Assembly (NCBI RefSeq): GCF_030272615.1 | Contig: NC_081413.1 | Location: forward strand, 716,305,867 to 716,369,866 | Source: Cryptomeria japonica | Taxonomy: Eukaryota; Streptophyta; Pinopsida; Cupressales; Cupressaceae | Direction of reading: 5' to 3' | DNA length: 64,000 nucleotides | Shown: in pieces, positions 44,101-54,952 of the stretch | Numbering within the stretch: the first letter of the stretch is position 1 | How the letters are laid out: every line of letters starts with the position of its first letter | Notes under the pieces: generated by a model | Seen by the model: the letters and a program-made list of their open reading frames with translations, nothing else | Databases searched by the model: none | Told to the model about the DNA's origin: nothing | Made by a program: the position numbers and the translations under genes

Positions 44101-46698
44101 TCTTTAAGTCTGTTCCAGACTTAATTGCTGCTAAAACATCTCCTTTCAAGAGCGTCCCATGAGGACCTGTGCTTTTAAGTGATGATGCATCCAATTTAAA
44201 TTCAGCAAGAAGCCTCCTTACTGATGGACCAAATCTATGAGTCTGCCATTGTGGTACTCCTCCTTCATTTTGTGCTGTCTTCTGTCCAGTTGTATCTTTC
44301 TTTACATGTTGAGAAGAAGACTGGTTGGCTAAGCCATTTGCAAATTTAGGAATATCATCTGGATTCTCTACCTGCAGCCATAGACCTTGTCATTTTCTGT
44401 CCAATCTGCTCTCAAGAAAGAAGCAAAAGTATTAAGTCATACCAAATAATAAATATGATTGCACGAAAAATATATATCAATGTCACACTGAATGAAAAAT
44501 AAAAGTTGATATATAGATATGTGGACAGTAAGTGCTTTACTGTATATTAATTTCTAATAAATGAAAACAAATTTTCTTTAACTATTACTGAGCAAGAACT
44601 TATGCGGCAGCAGAATGCATGCTAAGAACTTACAGTTATGGCAAGAGGTTGCCCAACTGATACATCCTTTGAACCAGCGGGTATTAGTATCTTAGCCAAA
44701 TACCTGCAAGCTCCAAATTAATCATTAGAATTCCATATCAAAATTAAAATTACATTCTTTCAAATACCCTAAGTCATGTACATACCAGAAGCCATGGTAG
44801 GTCACTCAGTAAAGACGATAGAATCAATTACACATGATTCATTAAAAATTAGAAAAGAAAACAAATGAATTTCAACACTCCCTAAGCACGCCATAAAAGA
44901 TTTTTCAATTCTAAATTTACCATAATGAAAGAGAAAATTCAAAGGCATGTCCATAACCATGATAAAACTTGAATCAACCAAACAGTTAATGAATAAGAAT
45001 TGCTGAATTTTTTAATCAGAATTATCTTAAAATTTGTACAGATTCTGGACCACCATACTCTATTGAGTTTTCTCTAGCAATAACCAGAGTCAACCAAACA
45101 GCGAGTGCAACGAATTGCAGAATAAGTTAATTAATATCATCATATTATGTTATGATTTGTTAGATTCTAGACCACCACACTGTATTGAATTTCCTCTAGC
45201 ATCAATCTGACACGGCCCCTTTGTCTTAAAGTTTCCTATGCCCATAATAATTTTGCAGATGCAGTTAATGCAAGCCTAACTTTTTTTTCTTGCTTCAGCT
45301 TTCGTCAGTTCCATTCATAGCCATTATATAGATTATCAAAAACATTTATTTTCCAAGTTATTAATCATTTTTTATTGTTTTAAAGTTTATTATACATGTA
45401 CTTTTCTTGGAAGTGTCCCCATGGCATTCATATTCTTTTTCATCTGGTCCATTTAAATTTTCCTTAAGTTCGTTAGCATATAAATGAGTTGTGATATTGC
45501 ATGGCAATTCATTCTTTAATTCTCCCTAAGGAAAGTATTTCATAAATGCATCTTTAAAGCTTCCTTCAATTTTCATTAATGTAGCTTTAAGGTTTTTTCT
45601 TCACTAGCACTGAATCTTCCATCTCTGCTCCCTCCAAGAGGCGGAGATTGCAGAGAACTCATCTTCCCTATTTACTATGAGATCCAACGGAAGATACCAC
45701 TGCCTCTCTACAAAGACTCAATAAATACTCTCTCTATTTTCTTCAGATATCAAATACAGCAGTTCCTAGCCCTTTATCTATTGGGGAACATCACCCTTTA
45801 ACATAGATCTTTGCACGGGATATCAGAATCCTAGATTCCCTTAGTTTATCACCTCCTCCTTCCAGTCCATCTAGGAGACCAATGTCTCTAAACAGCCTTT
45901 GGATGCTACTACTTCACAGAAAGACATATATAGGCCTAGGAGACAGCATTTCTCACAGCTTATCAATTCTACTCAAATGCTCCAAGACATTCTCCCTCAA
46001 AAAGATGTTTTTGATTCTTTTCAATGGCACAACTCAACTCCTTAATATTAGATCTACTCTTCTCCAATCATCCCAGCCACAAGGACAAATGCATATTATA
46101 AGCATATTCACTACTACAAGAGTTGCATTAACCTTGGATGTTAGAAGTGATTCTAGAGGGAGTGCCTTGCTTCCTCTTGGAATCCCCCAACTTGGCCAAC
46201 CTAGCCATAGACACTCCCCAATGAGCACTATCAGATCTTATATCAATCCTCTCACAATGATCAACAATGACGCCAATGACTCCTCCATTTAAGGCCCAAA
46301 CAAAGATATTCAATAAGACTTGCCTCCTATCTCTCTAATACTACTCATCTTATCCTCTTTGGGATCTTGTTCCCCCTACTTGGCTATTTGTATTGGTTTC
46401 TTGATCATATGTGTTTGTGTTATGCAACTGTATTGTTTTTGTCCCTTCCCCATTTTGGGCCTCTCTAGGATTTTCTCTTCCTAGAACTTTCTATTGTATA
46501 TCGATGTACTCTCAAGTCCATTTTACCTACTTTAGGTCACCCATGGCCATTAATATAATTTCTTCTTTCTTTCTATCTATCAAGATTTCTTTCTTTCCTT
46601 CTAAATATATACATATATGTATATATGCATATATGTACATGTGTGTGTGTGTTTGTGTGTGTGCATATATATATACATACACACATATATATGTATAC

Positions 46699-46754
<56 letters not shown>

Positions 46755-47038
46755 GCATATGTATATGTATATATGTATATATATAATATATATGTATATA
46801 CATATATGTATATGTTATACATATAAATATGTATACATATAAATATTATATATGTATGTGTATATATACATATATGTGTATATACATATATACATATATA
46901 TACACATACACATATACACACATATCTATATATCAAGACTACTAATCAGAATATCCTATTTAAATAAATAATCTCTAGCTCTTCACAATGTCCAATATCA
47001 GTTATTGATTGTACTTTTGGAATGTAATGTCTCCTTTT

Positions 47039-47078
<40 letters not shown>

Positions 47079-49468
47079 AGACTACTAGTCAGAATATCAT
47101 ATCTAAATAAATAATCTCTAGCTCTTCACAATGTCCAATGTCAGTTCTTGATTGTACTTTTAAAGTGTGATGTCTCCTTTTCAATCAATTTGTGTTTGTG
47201 GAACAAAGGACCTATCCCCATCTTCAATGAACTACACCAAGGCCTAAGTATCATTCATGGTCATCCCCTAGATGCCTGCCCATGTGTCAAAAGCAGCAAA
47301 GGTCTAAAAAATTATATCTCTAAGTGATTGCAGGTTGTCAAACTTTTAGAGTTCAGTGTCAAACATGCCTTTTCATCTAAGTCCAACTTATCCTTGGTTC
47401 CCGCCAAACTTTTGCACTTTACCAAACTAACATACCTTTTTGCCCAACTCAACTTCTCCTCTATTCCTATTGAATTATCAGACTTATCCATCCCAGCATC
47501 CCTTTCCCTTGCCTTGTCAAAGAATTGGACTTACTCATACCAATATGCCTCATCCTCAATCCATTATAAATGCTTAAAGTCATGCAATACCCCTGACCTC
47601 CTAGTTCTAACATTCCCGCCTATTTACATTATTCACCTTACCCACCTCCCGCATGACCAAGAGAGCCATTAATGGCTAGTTTGACCATGCAAATTCTCTA
47701 GAGGAGATTCCCCCACCCAAAAAACATTATTCAAAACTAAGGGCACAAATTTACGTGTACTTGCAACTTGGAGGATGATAACAGCATTAATGTGGTGGTT
47801 GAGGTTTGGTCACCATTCCTCTTCTCCACTCTACACACAAATCAAAGGATGTCATTAATGCGGATGACAAGGCTGGCGCAGTGGATTTCTTCCCTAGGTT
47901 GTTTGAATGTGCCAAAGGGGGCATATTTCTAGTTTTTCAATTCTAGTATTATGAGCGATTATTCTACACAGAACAGTATTTGCAAAGGTTTTTAAATAAT
48001 ATTTCCATTAATATTTTTGTCTGGGACAATCATTAATGTCTACATATTTCCTAGAATCAAATAATCCCTTTGAGGAATAAAGAAACATTACTAACCAAAG
48101 AAACATAAATAAATATCAGTTCTGATCACCATAGCATGGTCATTGTTTTTAACAAAAAAAATCAAATTTCTATCAGTATTTAGTGGTATAAAAAAAATTG
48201 CAGAAAAGAATTCTGCTTTTGCTAGACTAACAGGCCAAATATGCCACAAACCCCAGAGGCAAAACCCTAAAGACATGTTTTTAGCTGAGATTTCTTGACA
48301 CACCACTTTGGGAGTGCTACAAAAACTAAAGAGTTATTAAATTATGAAATACCGAACATGAAGCTGCAGACATTCACCCTAGTAAGATGATATTTCCTTG
48401 GCTTTACATTTTGAAATCTCCTTAACCATCATAGATTACCTTAAAATAAATAAAATTCCCATCAATTGTGCATGAAACCACTTTCAATCAATTGTGCATG
48501 AAACCACTTTCAATAAATACGAAATTCATTAATAACTTAGAAGACTATCCAAGAAAATCTGAAAGAATTCAGTCTCACTTCTGAAGCCATGTCAAATTCT
48601 AGTACACAACAACCAAAAGACCTAAATGTCACTTATTTCTTTAAATTATTGCCCCACTAAATGCATACTAGATTGAGAATGCAGTCCCAATTGCAAAGAC
48701 AAAAAACAAGATTGATCAAATTCAATAAAAAAGATAGTGGAATACCCTTCTTCAAGTGATTCAAAATCAAGTGTTGCTTTATCCGTCTCTATGTCACAAA
48801 GGACATCACCTGGTTCTATCTGGAACCATTCCAGAACACAATCTATGTTAGGCAAAGACTTGAGAATAGGAAAGAATAAGTCACTCCCCAAGTAATATTA
48901 AGGAATGAACTCAGCAACGCAAAGACTTAAAACAACACATACTTCAAAACAACTTGGCAAGCCAAAAGTGAGAGTCAGAAAAACAAATATCAGTACAAAT
49001 CTGAGATCGCCACTTCAACTTCGCAAGCTTTGTGACTGGTATTAATGTGTTTTGGATGCAGGTAATCATAAATGATTATAAGGTGTAAATGAGAAACTGT
49101 AAAATTGCTCGACAAGAACTCTTTATCATTAAAGTTAAGTTAGCTCATCCAGAAGATAACTCGACAAAGACATGGTTTAACAGCACAGAAAAGCACAAAG
49201 TTAACTCACCTTATCTCCCTCACTCTTCTTCCATGCAGCAATATTCCCTTTATCCTGCAGGAAACATCAAATATTGTAACAAACTCTGAAAGCCATACTC
49301 ATGTGTAGATCAAGCCTATTATCAGACAGGAATTGCAAGCATAGGCACGTTTTGTTCATCAAAGTTATTTCTATAGGCCATTTAAATTGCTTACTGCCTT
49401 TAATTGTTTTGTTCATACCATTGTTGGGGATAAAGCTGGCATTTGCAGAACACTATGGATAGGTAGTT
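36103..49468 (-). CDS. Mitochondrial pyruvate dehydrogenase E2, dihydrolipoyl acetyltransferase (partial gene, eight exons)
   Basis: Exons in gene order: 49468-49419, 49254-49210, 48819-48746, 44703-44634, 44371-43955, 36585-36525, 36367-36323, 36186-36103 (846 nt, phases all compatible). The product transfers acetyl groups from pyruvate dehydrogenase E1 to CoA on a lipoyl arm, forming the core of the mitochondrial complex. Seen: lipoyl domain (MPALSPTM... [15 protein letters not shown] with the lipoylated Lys of DKA), subunit-binding domain ([31 protein letters not shown]), and the start of the acetyltransferase domain ([31 protein letters not shown]). It best resembles the plant LTA3-type E2. 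Missing: transit-peptide exons upstream of 49468 and the catalytic half downstream. No internal stop was seen, so the gene is probably functional if complete outside the window or beyond insertions. Confidence 0.9.
36323..36367 (-). CDS. E2 exon: catalytic domain
   Basis: Encodes [15 protein letters not shown] with split codons at both ends. Acceptor TTTCAG, donor GTATAA. Confidence 0.9.
36525..36585 (-). CDS. E2 exon: start of catalytic domain
   Basis: Encodes [20 protein letters not shown], continuing directly from SQIRK of the previous exon. Acceptor TTCCAG, donor GTAAGT. Confidence 0.92.
36586..38519. other. E2 intron, left part
   Basis: No exon or clear element was found. A minus-strand open frame at 37552-37887 has no recognisable domain and low-complexity composition; it is left unannotated. 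Confidence 0.35.
38520..40456 (+). pseudogene. hAT-family transposase relic inside the E2 intron
   Basis: Broken frames in the right order. A BED-type zinc finger (W.C..C....G....[13 protein letters not shown], about 38535-38640) comes first. A DUF659 catalytic region follows ([42 protein letters not shown], 39098-39360), then [10 protein letters not shown] (39375). The C-terminal hAT dimerisation segment ends at the TAG 40454-40456 ([21 protein letters not shown]). hAT transposases are cut-and-paste nucleases. Many stops and deletions make this copy dead. Terminal inverted repeats and the 8-bp TSD were not identified. Confidence 0.75.
40457..41800. other. LTR-like and microsatellite DNA in the E2 intron
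   Basis: It contains TGTTGGAAGTAATGTCCC at 40484, which looks like an LTR start, but no matching end was found. Three imperfect units of about 35 bp with 'aaaggg' lie at about 40735-40845, and a (TA)n run at 41100-41130. No coding evidence. Confidence 0.35.
41801..43250 (-). mobile_element. Short non-coding LTR element (TRIM-like) in the E2 intron
   Basis: Direct repeats 41801-42069 and 42959-43250 are diverged copies (e.g. both with aagattatgacatttgtctt). On the minus strand each begins TGTTGGT. A G-rich tract (aaggggga) precedes the 3' copy at 42070-42080. The internal region of about 890 bp has no coding signal and no clear tRNA-Met primer site. The layout fits a terminal-repeat element that moves with copia proteins. 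The 5' LTR has a 65-bp tandem duplication (43107-43236). The TSD was not resolved. Confidence 0.6.
43251..43954. other. E2 intron sequence, right end of the 7.4-kb GC-AG intron
   Basis: No repeat or coding signal was seen. The gene's non-canonical donor GCAAGT lies at 43954-43949. Confidence 0.4.
43955..44371 (-). CDS. E2 exon: linker and peripheral subunit-binding domain
   Basis: 417 nt (139 codons): a polar linker, [34 protein letters not shown], a second linker, and IPNSQIRK. The subunit-binding domain docks E1/E3. The acceptor CTGCAG precedes 44371. The donor is non-canonical: AAG then GCAAGT. Confidence 0.92.
44634..44703 (-). CDS. E2 exon: end of lipoyl domain
   Basis: Encodes [20 protein letters not shown] and AIT after completing the Gly codon. 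Acceptor TTGCAG, donor GTAAGT. Confidence 0.9.
44704..46604. other. E2 intron (4.0 kb), first part
   Basis: No exon found. An open frame at 45882-46292 (136 codons) has no recognised domain, no Kozak support and a Ser/Leu-rich chance-like translation. Confidence 0.35.
46605..46932. repeat. Compound (TA)n/(TG)n microsatellite
   Basis: About 330 bp of alternating TA, TATG and TG dinucleotides inside an E2 intron. Open frames on both strands (Tyr/Ile runs) are artefacts of the repeat. Confidence 0.95.
46930..47186. repeat. 113-bp direct duplication around an (AT)n run
   Basis: 46930-47042 and 47073-47186 are near-identical (start atatcaagactacta, end tctccttttcaat), offset 143 bp, with an (AT)n tract of about 36 bp between and at each start. 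Confidence 0.88.
48461..48512. repeat. 26-bp tandem duplication
   Basis: Two identical units of ATCAATTGTGCATGAAACCA plus CTTTCA, inside an E2 intron. Confidence 0.95.
48746..48819 (-). CDS. E2 exon: lipoyl-lysine segment
   Basis: Encodes [20 protein letters not shown] and SLEEG. The DKA lysine is the lipoylation site. Acceptor TTCCAG; donor GTATTC splits the final Gly codon. Confidence 0.93.
49210..49254 (-). CDS. E2 exon: lipoyl domain
   Basis: 45 nt encoding [15 protein letters not shown], bounded by CTGCAG and GTGAGT. It continues the 'M-xxGNI..W.KKEGD' pattern of E2 lipoyl domains. Confidence 0.88.
49419..49468 (-). CDS. E2 exon: start of lipoyl domain
   Basis: Encodes [16 protein letters not shown]. 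The acceptor TTGCAG precedes 49468; the donor GTATGA follows 49419. It begins with two bases of a split codon, so at least one exon lies upstream. I could not place that exon. Confidence 0.88.
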
Positions 49469-50157
49469 CTGCAATGTTCCATCCAAACAAAATAGTTAGT
49501 GAACGTAAGAATCTTTTAGAATTATCTACATTAAAGATTTCTTCATAACACAACTGTGAAGATTACTAAAGTTGTTGACAAATTTCATTTTTTTCAATGA
49601 TTCAAATTGATAATACATTATTAGTAATGACAGCACATTTAAGACAACATTTTATAAGTAAACAGCATAAATAAGAAACCAATTATTCCAACCAAATTAT
49701 ATACAGAATTTAGTGTTTCCAATATTTGCTGATCCAAAACTGCTCACAGCTGGAGAACTCAGAATACAATAGACACCAAGAGACACCAGTATAGGAGCAA
49801 CAACACTGCCCCTATGCCTGTACCCACGTTTTCTGCTTACTGTATTTATATATAATATAGCCTTACTCTTGTTTATTTATTCATCTTGCCTGATTTAAAA
49901 TGGCACTCCCGTAACAATATTCACAACCACATGTCTCCAAGTGACTATGCAGAATACATTTATTAAAGTTCATTATTGATATACTAATAAGCAGAATGAT
50001 TTGAATATATGGTACAACCACTTCCAGACAAATTTTTGACCAATTAACGATCCAAAATGGATCAGTTGTGTTAGTGTAGGGTACCCAATTAATCTCATCT
50101 AACTCATCCCTAATGCATTAAACATGAAAGCAAGATTCAATATGTAGTTTCAATTTC
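49469..50157. other. Upstream of the first E2 exon found; nothing recognised
   Basis: The preceding exon of the E2 gene (transit peptide) should lie here or further right. No convincing coding block with splice sites was seen by eye. Confidence 0.35.
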
Positions 50158-50342
50158 TAGTACCGCACAAGGTCTCAGAATTACTGAAGGAGCATGAGGA
50201 CATTGTATCAGAGAACATTCCAGAGGAACTTCCACCAATCCGGAGTATCAGCCATCATATAGACCTCATACCCGAAGCAAGTTTGTCAAACAAAGCAGCA
50301 CATCAGATGACACTGGCGGAGAATGCAGAATTGAGTAGACAG
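50158..50342 (+). pseudogene. Gypsy pol scrap (protease-RT linker)
   Basis: About 60 codons read like the segment before gypsy RT: VSELLKEHEDIVSENIPEEL, PPIRSISHHIDLIPEASL, SNKAAHQM. Compare 'DELP.GLPP.R...H.I.L.PGA.LP...AYR' in chromoviruses. It is cut on the right by an LTR-like TGTTGTG at 50343. Confidence 0.7.
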
Positions 50343-52319
50343 TGTTGTGCCTTGCACACATTCCCCGTCTCCAACAGGGGCTCCCCTCCCTTTGTTCACC
50401 TCGTTGAGGTCCTGCAATAATTTATGTCCGTTTGAGAGAGAGCTTAAAGCTGGAGCATGATAAGAACCAAATCAAGGTATGTCCATAGAATGAGCCTGGG
50501 AATTTGAACATCACCATAGGGGGAAGACCAGCCTTTAAAGGCCAAACCTGAGCTGAGACTTACCATAGTCCCCCCCCAAATTCTGGAAAGCGTCTCAAGA
50601 GATTAAGTCCTCGCAAAGATGTGAAAAGTTCGATGAAAGCCTTGATATTTGCCTTCCAACGTGGACCTGGCTTATTTTTATCAACCCCCCCCGCAAGCAC
50701 CGAGCTAGTACCCAAGCTTTTGCCTTAGAATGCTTACAAGCCAATGTCTAAAAATGTCATTCCAAAACTTGGTGAAGAGAAGGCAGAATGATACAAGTGA
50801 TTTATTGCGAATGTGGTTGAAAACGCCTGAGATAATACAGAGGAAATGGGGGCCAAAGGATATTCAAAGTTATGATTTAAAACCAAACTTCAAAAAATTT
50901 GGTGTTTTGATAGCAAAAAGATAAAAACGTTTTGTTCCCAATGCCCTTGCAAACACCAAAATTAATTCCAAATTTCACCTTTCAAGTGTTTAAAAGGTCA
51001 ATTTTTAAGTGAAACATGACTCCAAATTCGGTGTTTTTTCCAAACAAAACAAACGTTTTATTTCCAAAATGATTGAAACCACCGAAATTAACATCGAATT
51101 TCGTTTTAAGGTGCTTTAAAAAGTCAAAGTTTTAAAAATATAAGCCAAACTCGGCTTTGGCAAGTAACTCAAATCATTTTGTTTTCAACCCTTCCTAGGC
51201 CAAGGAAAATACCAAAAAAAGCACCAAATTTTGTTTGGAAACATTTTAAGAAGCCAATGTTTAAAAACGTAAGCCAAAGTCGGCTTTTCTAACAAGGCCA
51301 AGTAAAATGCTTTTGGTTTTTGACCCTTCTTAGGCCAATAAAAACAATGAAGTTTGTTTTAAAGCATTTAAAACCCGAACTTCATTTTAACCAATCAAAA
51401 GAAATTTTAAAAAGGCCCATGAATTAAGTGTAATGTTATTTCTAACATGACTTTCAAACATGGATAAAATGCCAGAAAAAAAAAACATTTTAGAATCATT
51501 TTTTTACTAACATTTTGTCCAAGGTGTATCGCCCAAGCTAGCTTGAGCTCTTCAAATCCAACCTGGAGGGAAAATCGCATCTGTGCCATTTAAGGAGGAG
51601 GTTTTGCCAAAGGTGTTGCAGAAAGAGGTGCAACATCCCAGCATAAGGGCGTTGCTAAGAAAGGGAAACGCAAAAACGTTTCATAATGAAACCACGTCAC
51701 CCTTACAAAACGCAGAGAATAGCACCAATACAAATCGTTGTTCTTCAAAAACGTGGAAGGATCACCTTGCAAGGGAGCAAAATATTTTTAGGAGTAAATA
51801 AGCCAAAGCATATCAATCCCCCCCAGGTATGTTTTTTTGTCTAATGGCAAAACAATTTAAAGTTTGTATTTGATGAAATTAATGATGAAATGCTGAAATC
51901 AAACCCTAGTCTTAAAACCAGCACCTATAGTTGCATCTTTTAGAAATCTTATTTAGAACTAACCCAAACCAAACCCTAGGTTGAGCACAAATAAATCAGC
52001 TGCTGCAAACAAAACTACAAAATCACCTTTCTGGCACAATTCAGGATTGGTACAAAAAAATGAAATTAGGGCTTGTCCCCAAAAACCTCCCAACTCCGAA
52101 CTTTCCACCAAGTTTTGTCAAAATTCGTGTTTTTGCACCATAATGCATATCAAACTCTATTTCAAAATTTTGCTTAAGTCCTGAAATATACCCCAAACCT
52201 GAAACTGGTAATTGTTGCTTGTGGAAACTATCAATTAAACACTTAAAACTGCCTCTTTGCGTTCATACGCTTTATATTTGAATCATTTTCATCATTGTGC
52301 TAATACTTATGTGCTAACA
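50343..52319 (+). mobile_element. LTR-like region of the giant-LTR superfamily (ends uncertain)
   Basis: It starts TGTTGTGCCTTGCACACATT then CCCC...GGGG, the same terminal layout as the LTRs at 11961 and 14423. It contains diverged repeats of about 110 bp (e.g. 'aagccaatgtttaaaaacgt', 51117-51345), poly-C runs and splice-donor-like 'cccaggtatg' near 51825. A possible end is GTGCTAACA at 52319, followed by CCGTTTTTGGCA, reminiscent of gypsy primer sites. No matching 3' LTR is in the window. Confidence 0.45.
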
Positions 52320-52395
52320 CCGTTTTTGGCAAGCTGACCCCTATTTTTAATCCTCGAAAAATACATTGTAATTCGCGTCCATGTGCGTAGGGTAA

Positions 52396-54854
52396 ATGCC
52401 TCCTAAGGCAACCAGCTCTTCCAAGGCACCCAAGGCACCAGGTACATCCTAGACATCTAAAGTAGAGAATCCCCGCAAGGTAGATAAAATGAAATATGAA
52501 TACCAGGGAGTGTTGCGGGAGTCCAAAATCCAAAGTAAGTGGGAGAATGTGGGGGATACAGATTTTGGGCACATCGATATCCAGCAATTCAAGGAGAGGA
52601 TGTATGGCCCAAATACAACTTGGAGGGCACGGATGATGGTACAGAGCGGGATAGACTTAGCTGCCAGTTTCCCACAGGCTATCCAGAATTATGAATTGAT
52701 CGTATAGTGCGCCAAGCACTACAAACCATCAGAAAGGGTAGTCTTCATCAATGAGATGGTTATAGCTGATTTTACTCCCCAAGCTCTCACAAAGGTCTTT
52801 GGCATCCCTGTGCATATGGAGGAGGCCCAAAACTCGTATGATCAAAGCCCAACCAAGTGCAAGAACAAGATGAATGACAACCAGTTCAGGGAAAAGAGAC
52901 CTCACAATACGAAGATCCCCAAAAAGATCTACAAAAGTGCAATGAAGAATATGGGGATATGGTCACCCTCCTCAGCCAAGTCATGTGATTATCCCACTCG
53001 AACATGTTCGAGGAATGGATGCTTTACTATGTAGAGGAGGTCTTTGGGTGCAAACTCATGTTAGATTGGGCATAGATAATCAACGATAACATCCATGAGC
53101 AGTTGGTGCACTTAGTAGAGAAAAAGATTGTCACCGTGTCCTCTTATGTGGTGTACATGCTAGCTCGACATTCCAGGCTTATGGTGCTGATTCGCCTTGG
53201 CAAGATTGGGAATGGGGAGAGGCAAATAAAGGTACATGAATGCTACCCCCAGCTGCATTATCACAACATTGGCCAAAGGGAAAGGAATAACGCAGCATAT
53301 GCAATGGGCCAGTATGAGAGGGTGAATGATGCCTTCACCATGCGGATGGTCACGGTAATGCAAGAGGGATTACAGCACAGGTTATCCAAACAAACAATAG
53401 CATTGGTGAAGCAATATGGAGCCTAGTTTATATAGTTTCCCAAAGTCACATACTTAAGAATTTTTGGATTTGAGGGCTCACCATATAGACTCCCTAAGTA
53501 CCCCACACAAATTGGTCCTCCTAGAAGTGACCAAACAAGAAGGTGCAGCAGGGAAGATCCTCAGAGCCAAAAATGTCATAGGGGTGTCATTCCCAATGAC
53601 CACTGGGAACAGAGATGTGTATGTCAAAACCGCTGCCCAAGCAAATCAATCAGTGGAGGAACTGGCAACATATGGTTTACAGAGCACACCATTAGGAAGA
53701 GATTTGATCCTATTGGGCTAAGACGAAAGGCCTATGGGAGACATTATAGGCACAAGGCAAGCATAGAGGACTATTTGACCAGTTGCAACGATGACTTTGA
53801 GGTCCGGAAAAGGGAGTGTTCCTGGTTGAGCTTGAATCAAATAAGGCTATACGAATATGCACGAGTCCCTAACCAGATGGACGATGATGGAGATTGTCTA
53901 CAAGATCATATCTATGATTTTGTCAAGGATCGCTTGCCAACCTTAATCAATTGGTCGCATGATCCTATCATCAGTTTGGAGGTGATAATGAGGGAGCTCA
54001 AAGGATACATCGGCGCTTGGATACACCAATAGACTGAAAAGCTAATGCGTGAGGGTGTAAAGTTTACCTATAATCTGATGGGATGCCTCAAGTCACAATC
54101 CTTCGAAAGTGAAGAAGAAGCACAAGTTGCAGCCCAAGGGGATGAAGGAAACGAAGATAGTGAAGAAGCGCTCCAAAGAAAAAAGAAGAAGAAAAAGGCC
54201 AACAAAGAGCCCAAAGCATATAGAAAGTCTAGAAGAAAGAAGAACTCATCACCTGAGGCTCCTACCCGCAAGAAGCTAAAGATAAGGCGGCCCTCCACTA
54301 CAACCACCTCTCAAGAGGACTCCACTGTTGCAGGAGATGCAACTGACATAGAGCGCCTACCCACTCCTCCCGTGCTGCAAATAGAATCAATCTTTGCAGA
54401 GACAACCAACCTAGACAAGTCGAATTTCCAACAACAAGAGATACAAATCATTGACTTAGAGGATCCTATGAATGAGACTGAGAAAGGGGAAATCCCACGT
54501 GTGGGGTCGGATGATAAAGAAGAAGACATAGACAGAGGTACAGAACAACAAGAAACAGAAGTATATCAGCAGCCATTAAGTAAAATTGGAGAAAGCTTGA
54601 CCAAAGGAAAAGAGCAAGATATTGCTGAGGACCAACCTCTTTCTATGGATGAGCAAGAGAATATGAGTATTGGGTCAGTGACAGCGTTTGAAGAGCAAGG
54701 GAAGCAAATCGTAGTCACTTCCAACCAACCAACAGCTACTATATGGTTGCAAACCAGGATAGAAAAGAAAACAACAGCAAGAGCATCTGTAAGTCTTGAC
54801 AACTTATTTGCCAGAGTACGACAGCCTCAAACCAAGGAGAGGAAGAAGCCATAA
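52396..54854 (+). pseudogene. Unknown degraded protein gene, probably the first ORF of an LTR element
   Basis: Collinear open pieces (52489-52707, 52756-53034, 53103-53426, 53775-54032, 54045-54854) read as one protein of roughly 800 residues with stops and frameshifts between. The putative start ATG 52396 gives a Pro/Lys/Ser/Ala-rich N-terminus. The middle has Trp/Tyr-rich helical stretches (e.g. YGPNTTWRARMMVQSGIDLA). The tail is highly charged with a Lys block (near 54180-54260, nuclear-localisation-like) and Glu/Gln-rich repeats. The position after an LTR-like region suggests a gag-like or extra ORF of a Tat-type or non-autonomous element. No zinc knuckle, protease or RT is seen. Family not recognised. 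Confidence 0.45.
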
Positions 54855-54952
54855 GACCTACTCAAGAAAAACCAGAGATGAAGGACAAAACAGGGTTGTC
54901 CATGTTGTTGTTCCACCATAATAAATCTATTGAAGAAGTGACCCCTCCTGAT

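Noticed and set aside
45882..46292. 136-codon frame in an E2 intron
   Set aside because: No domain, no codon bias and no splice relation to the E2 exons; likely chance.
46411..46936. Several Tyr/Ile-rich frames on both strands
   Set aside because: They are translations of a (TA)n/(TG)n microsatellite.
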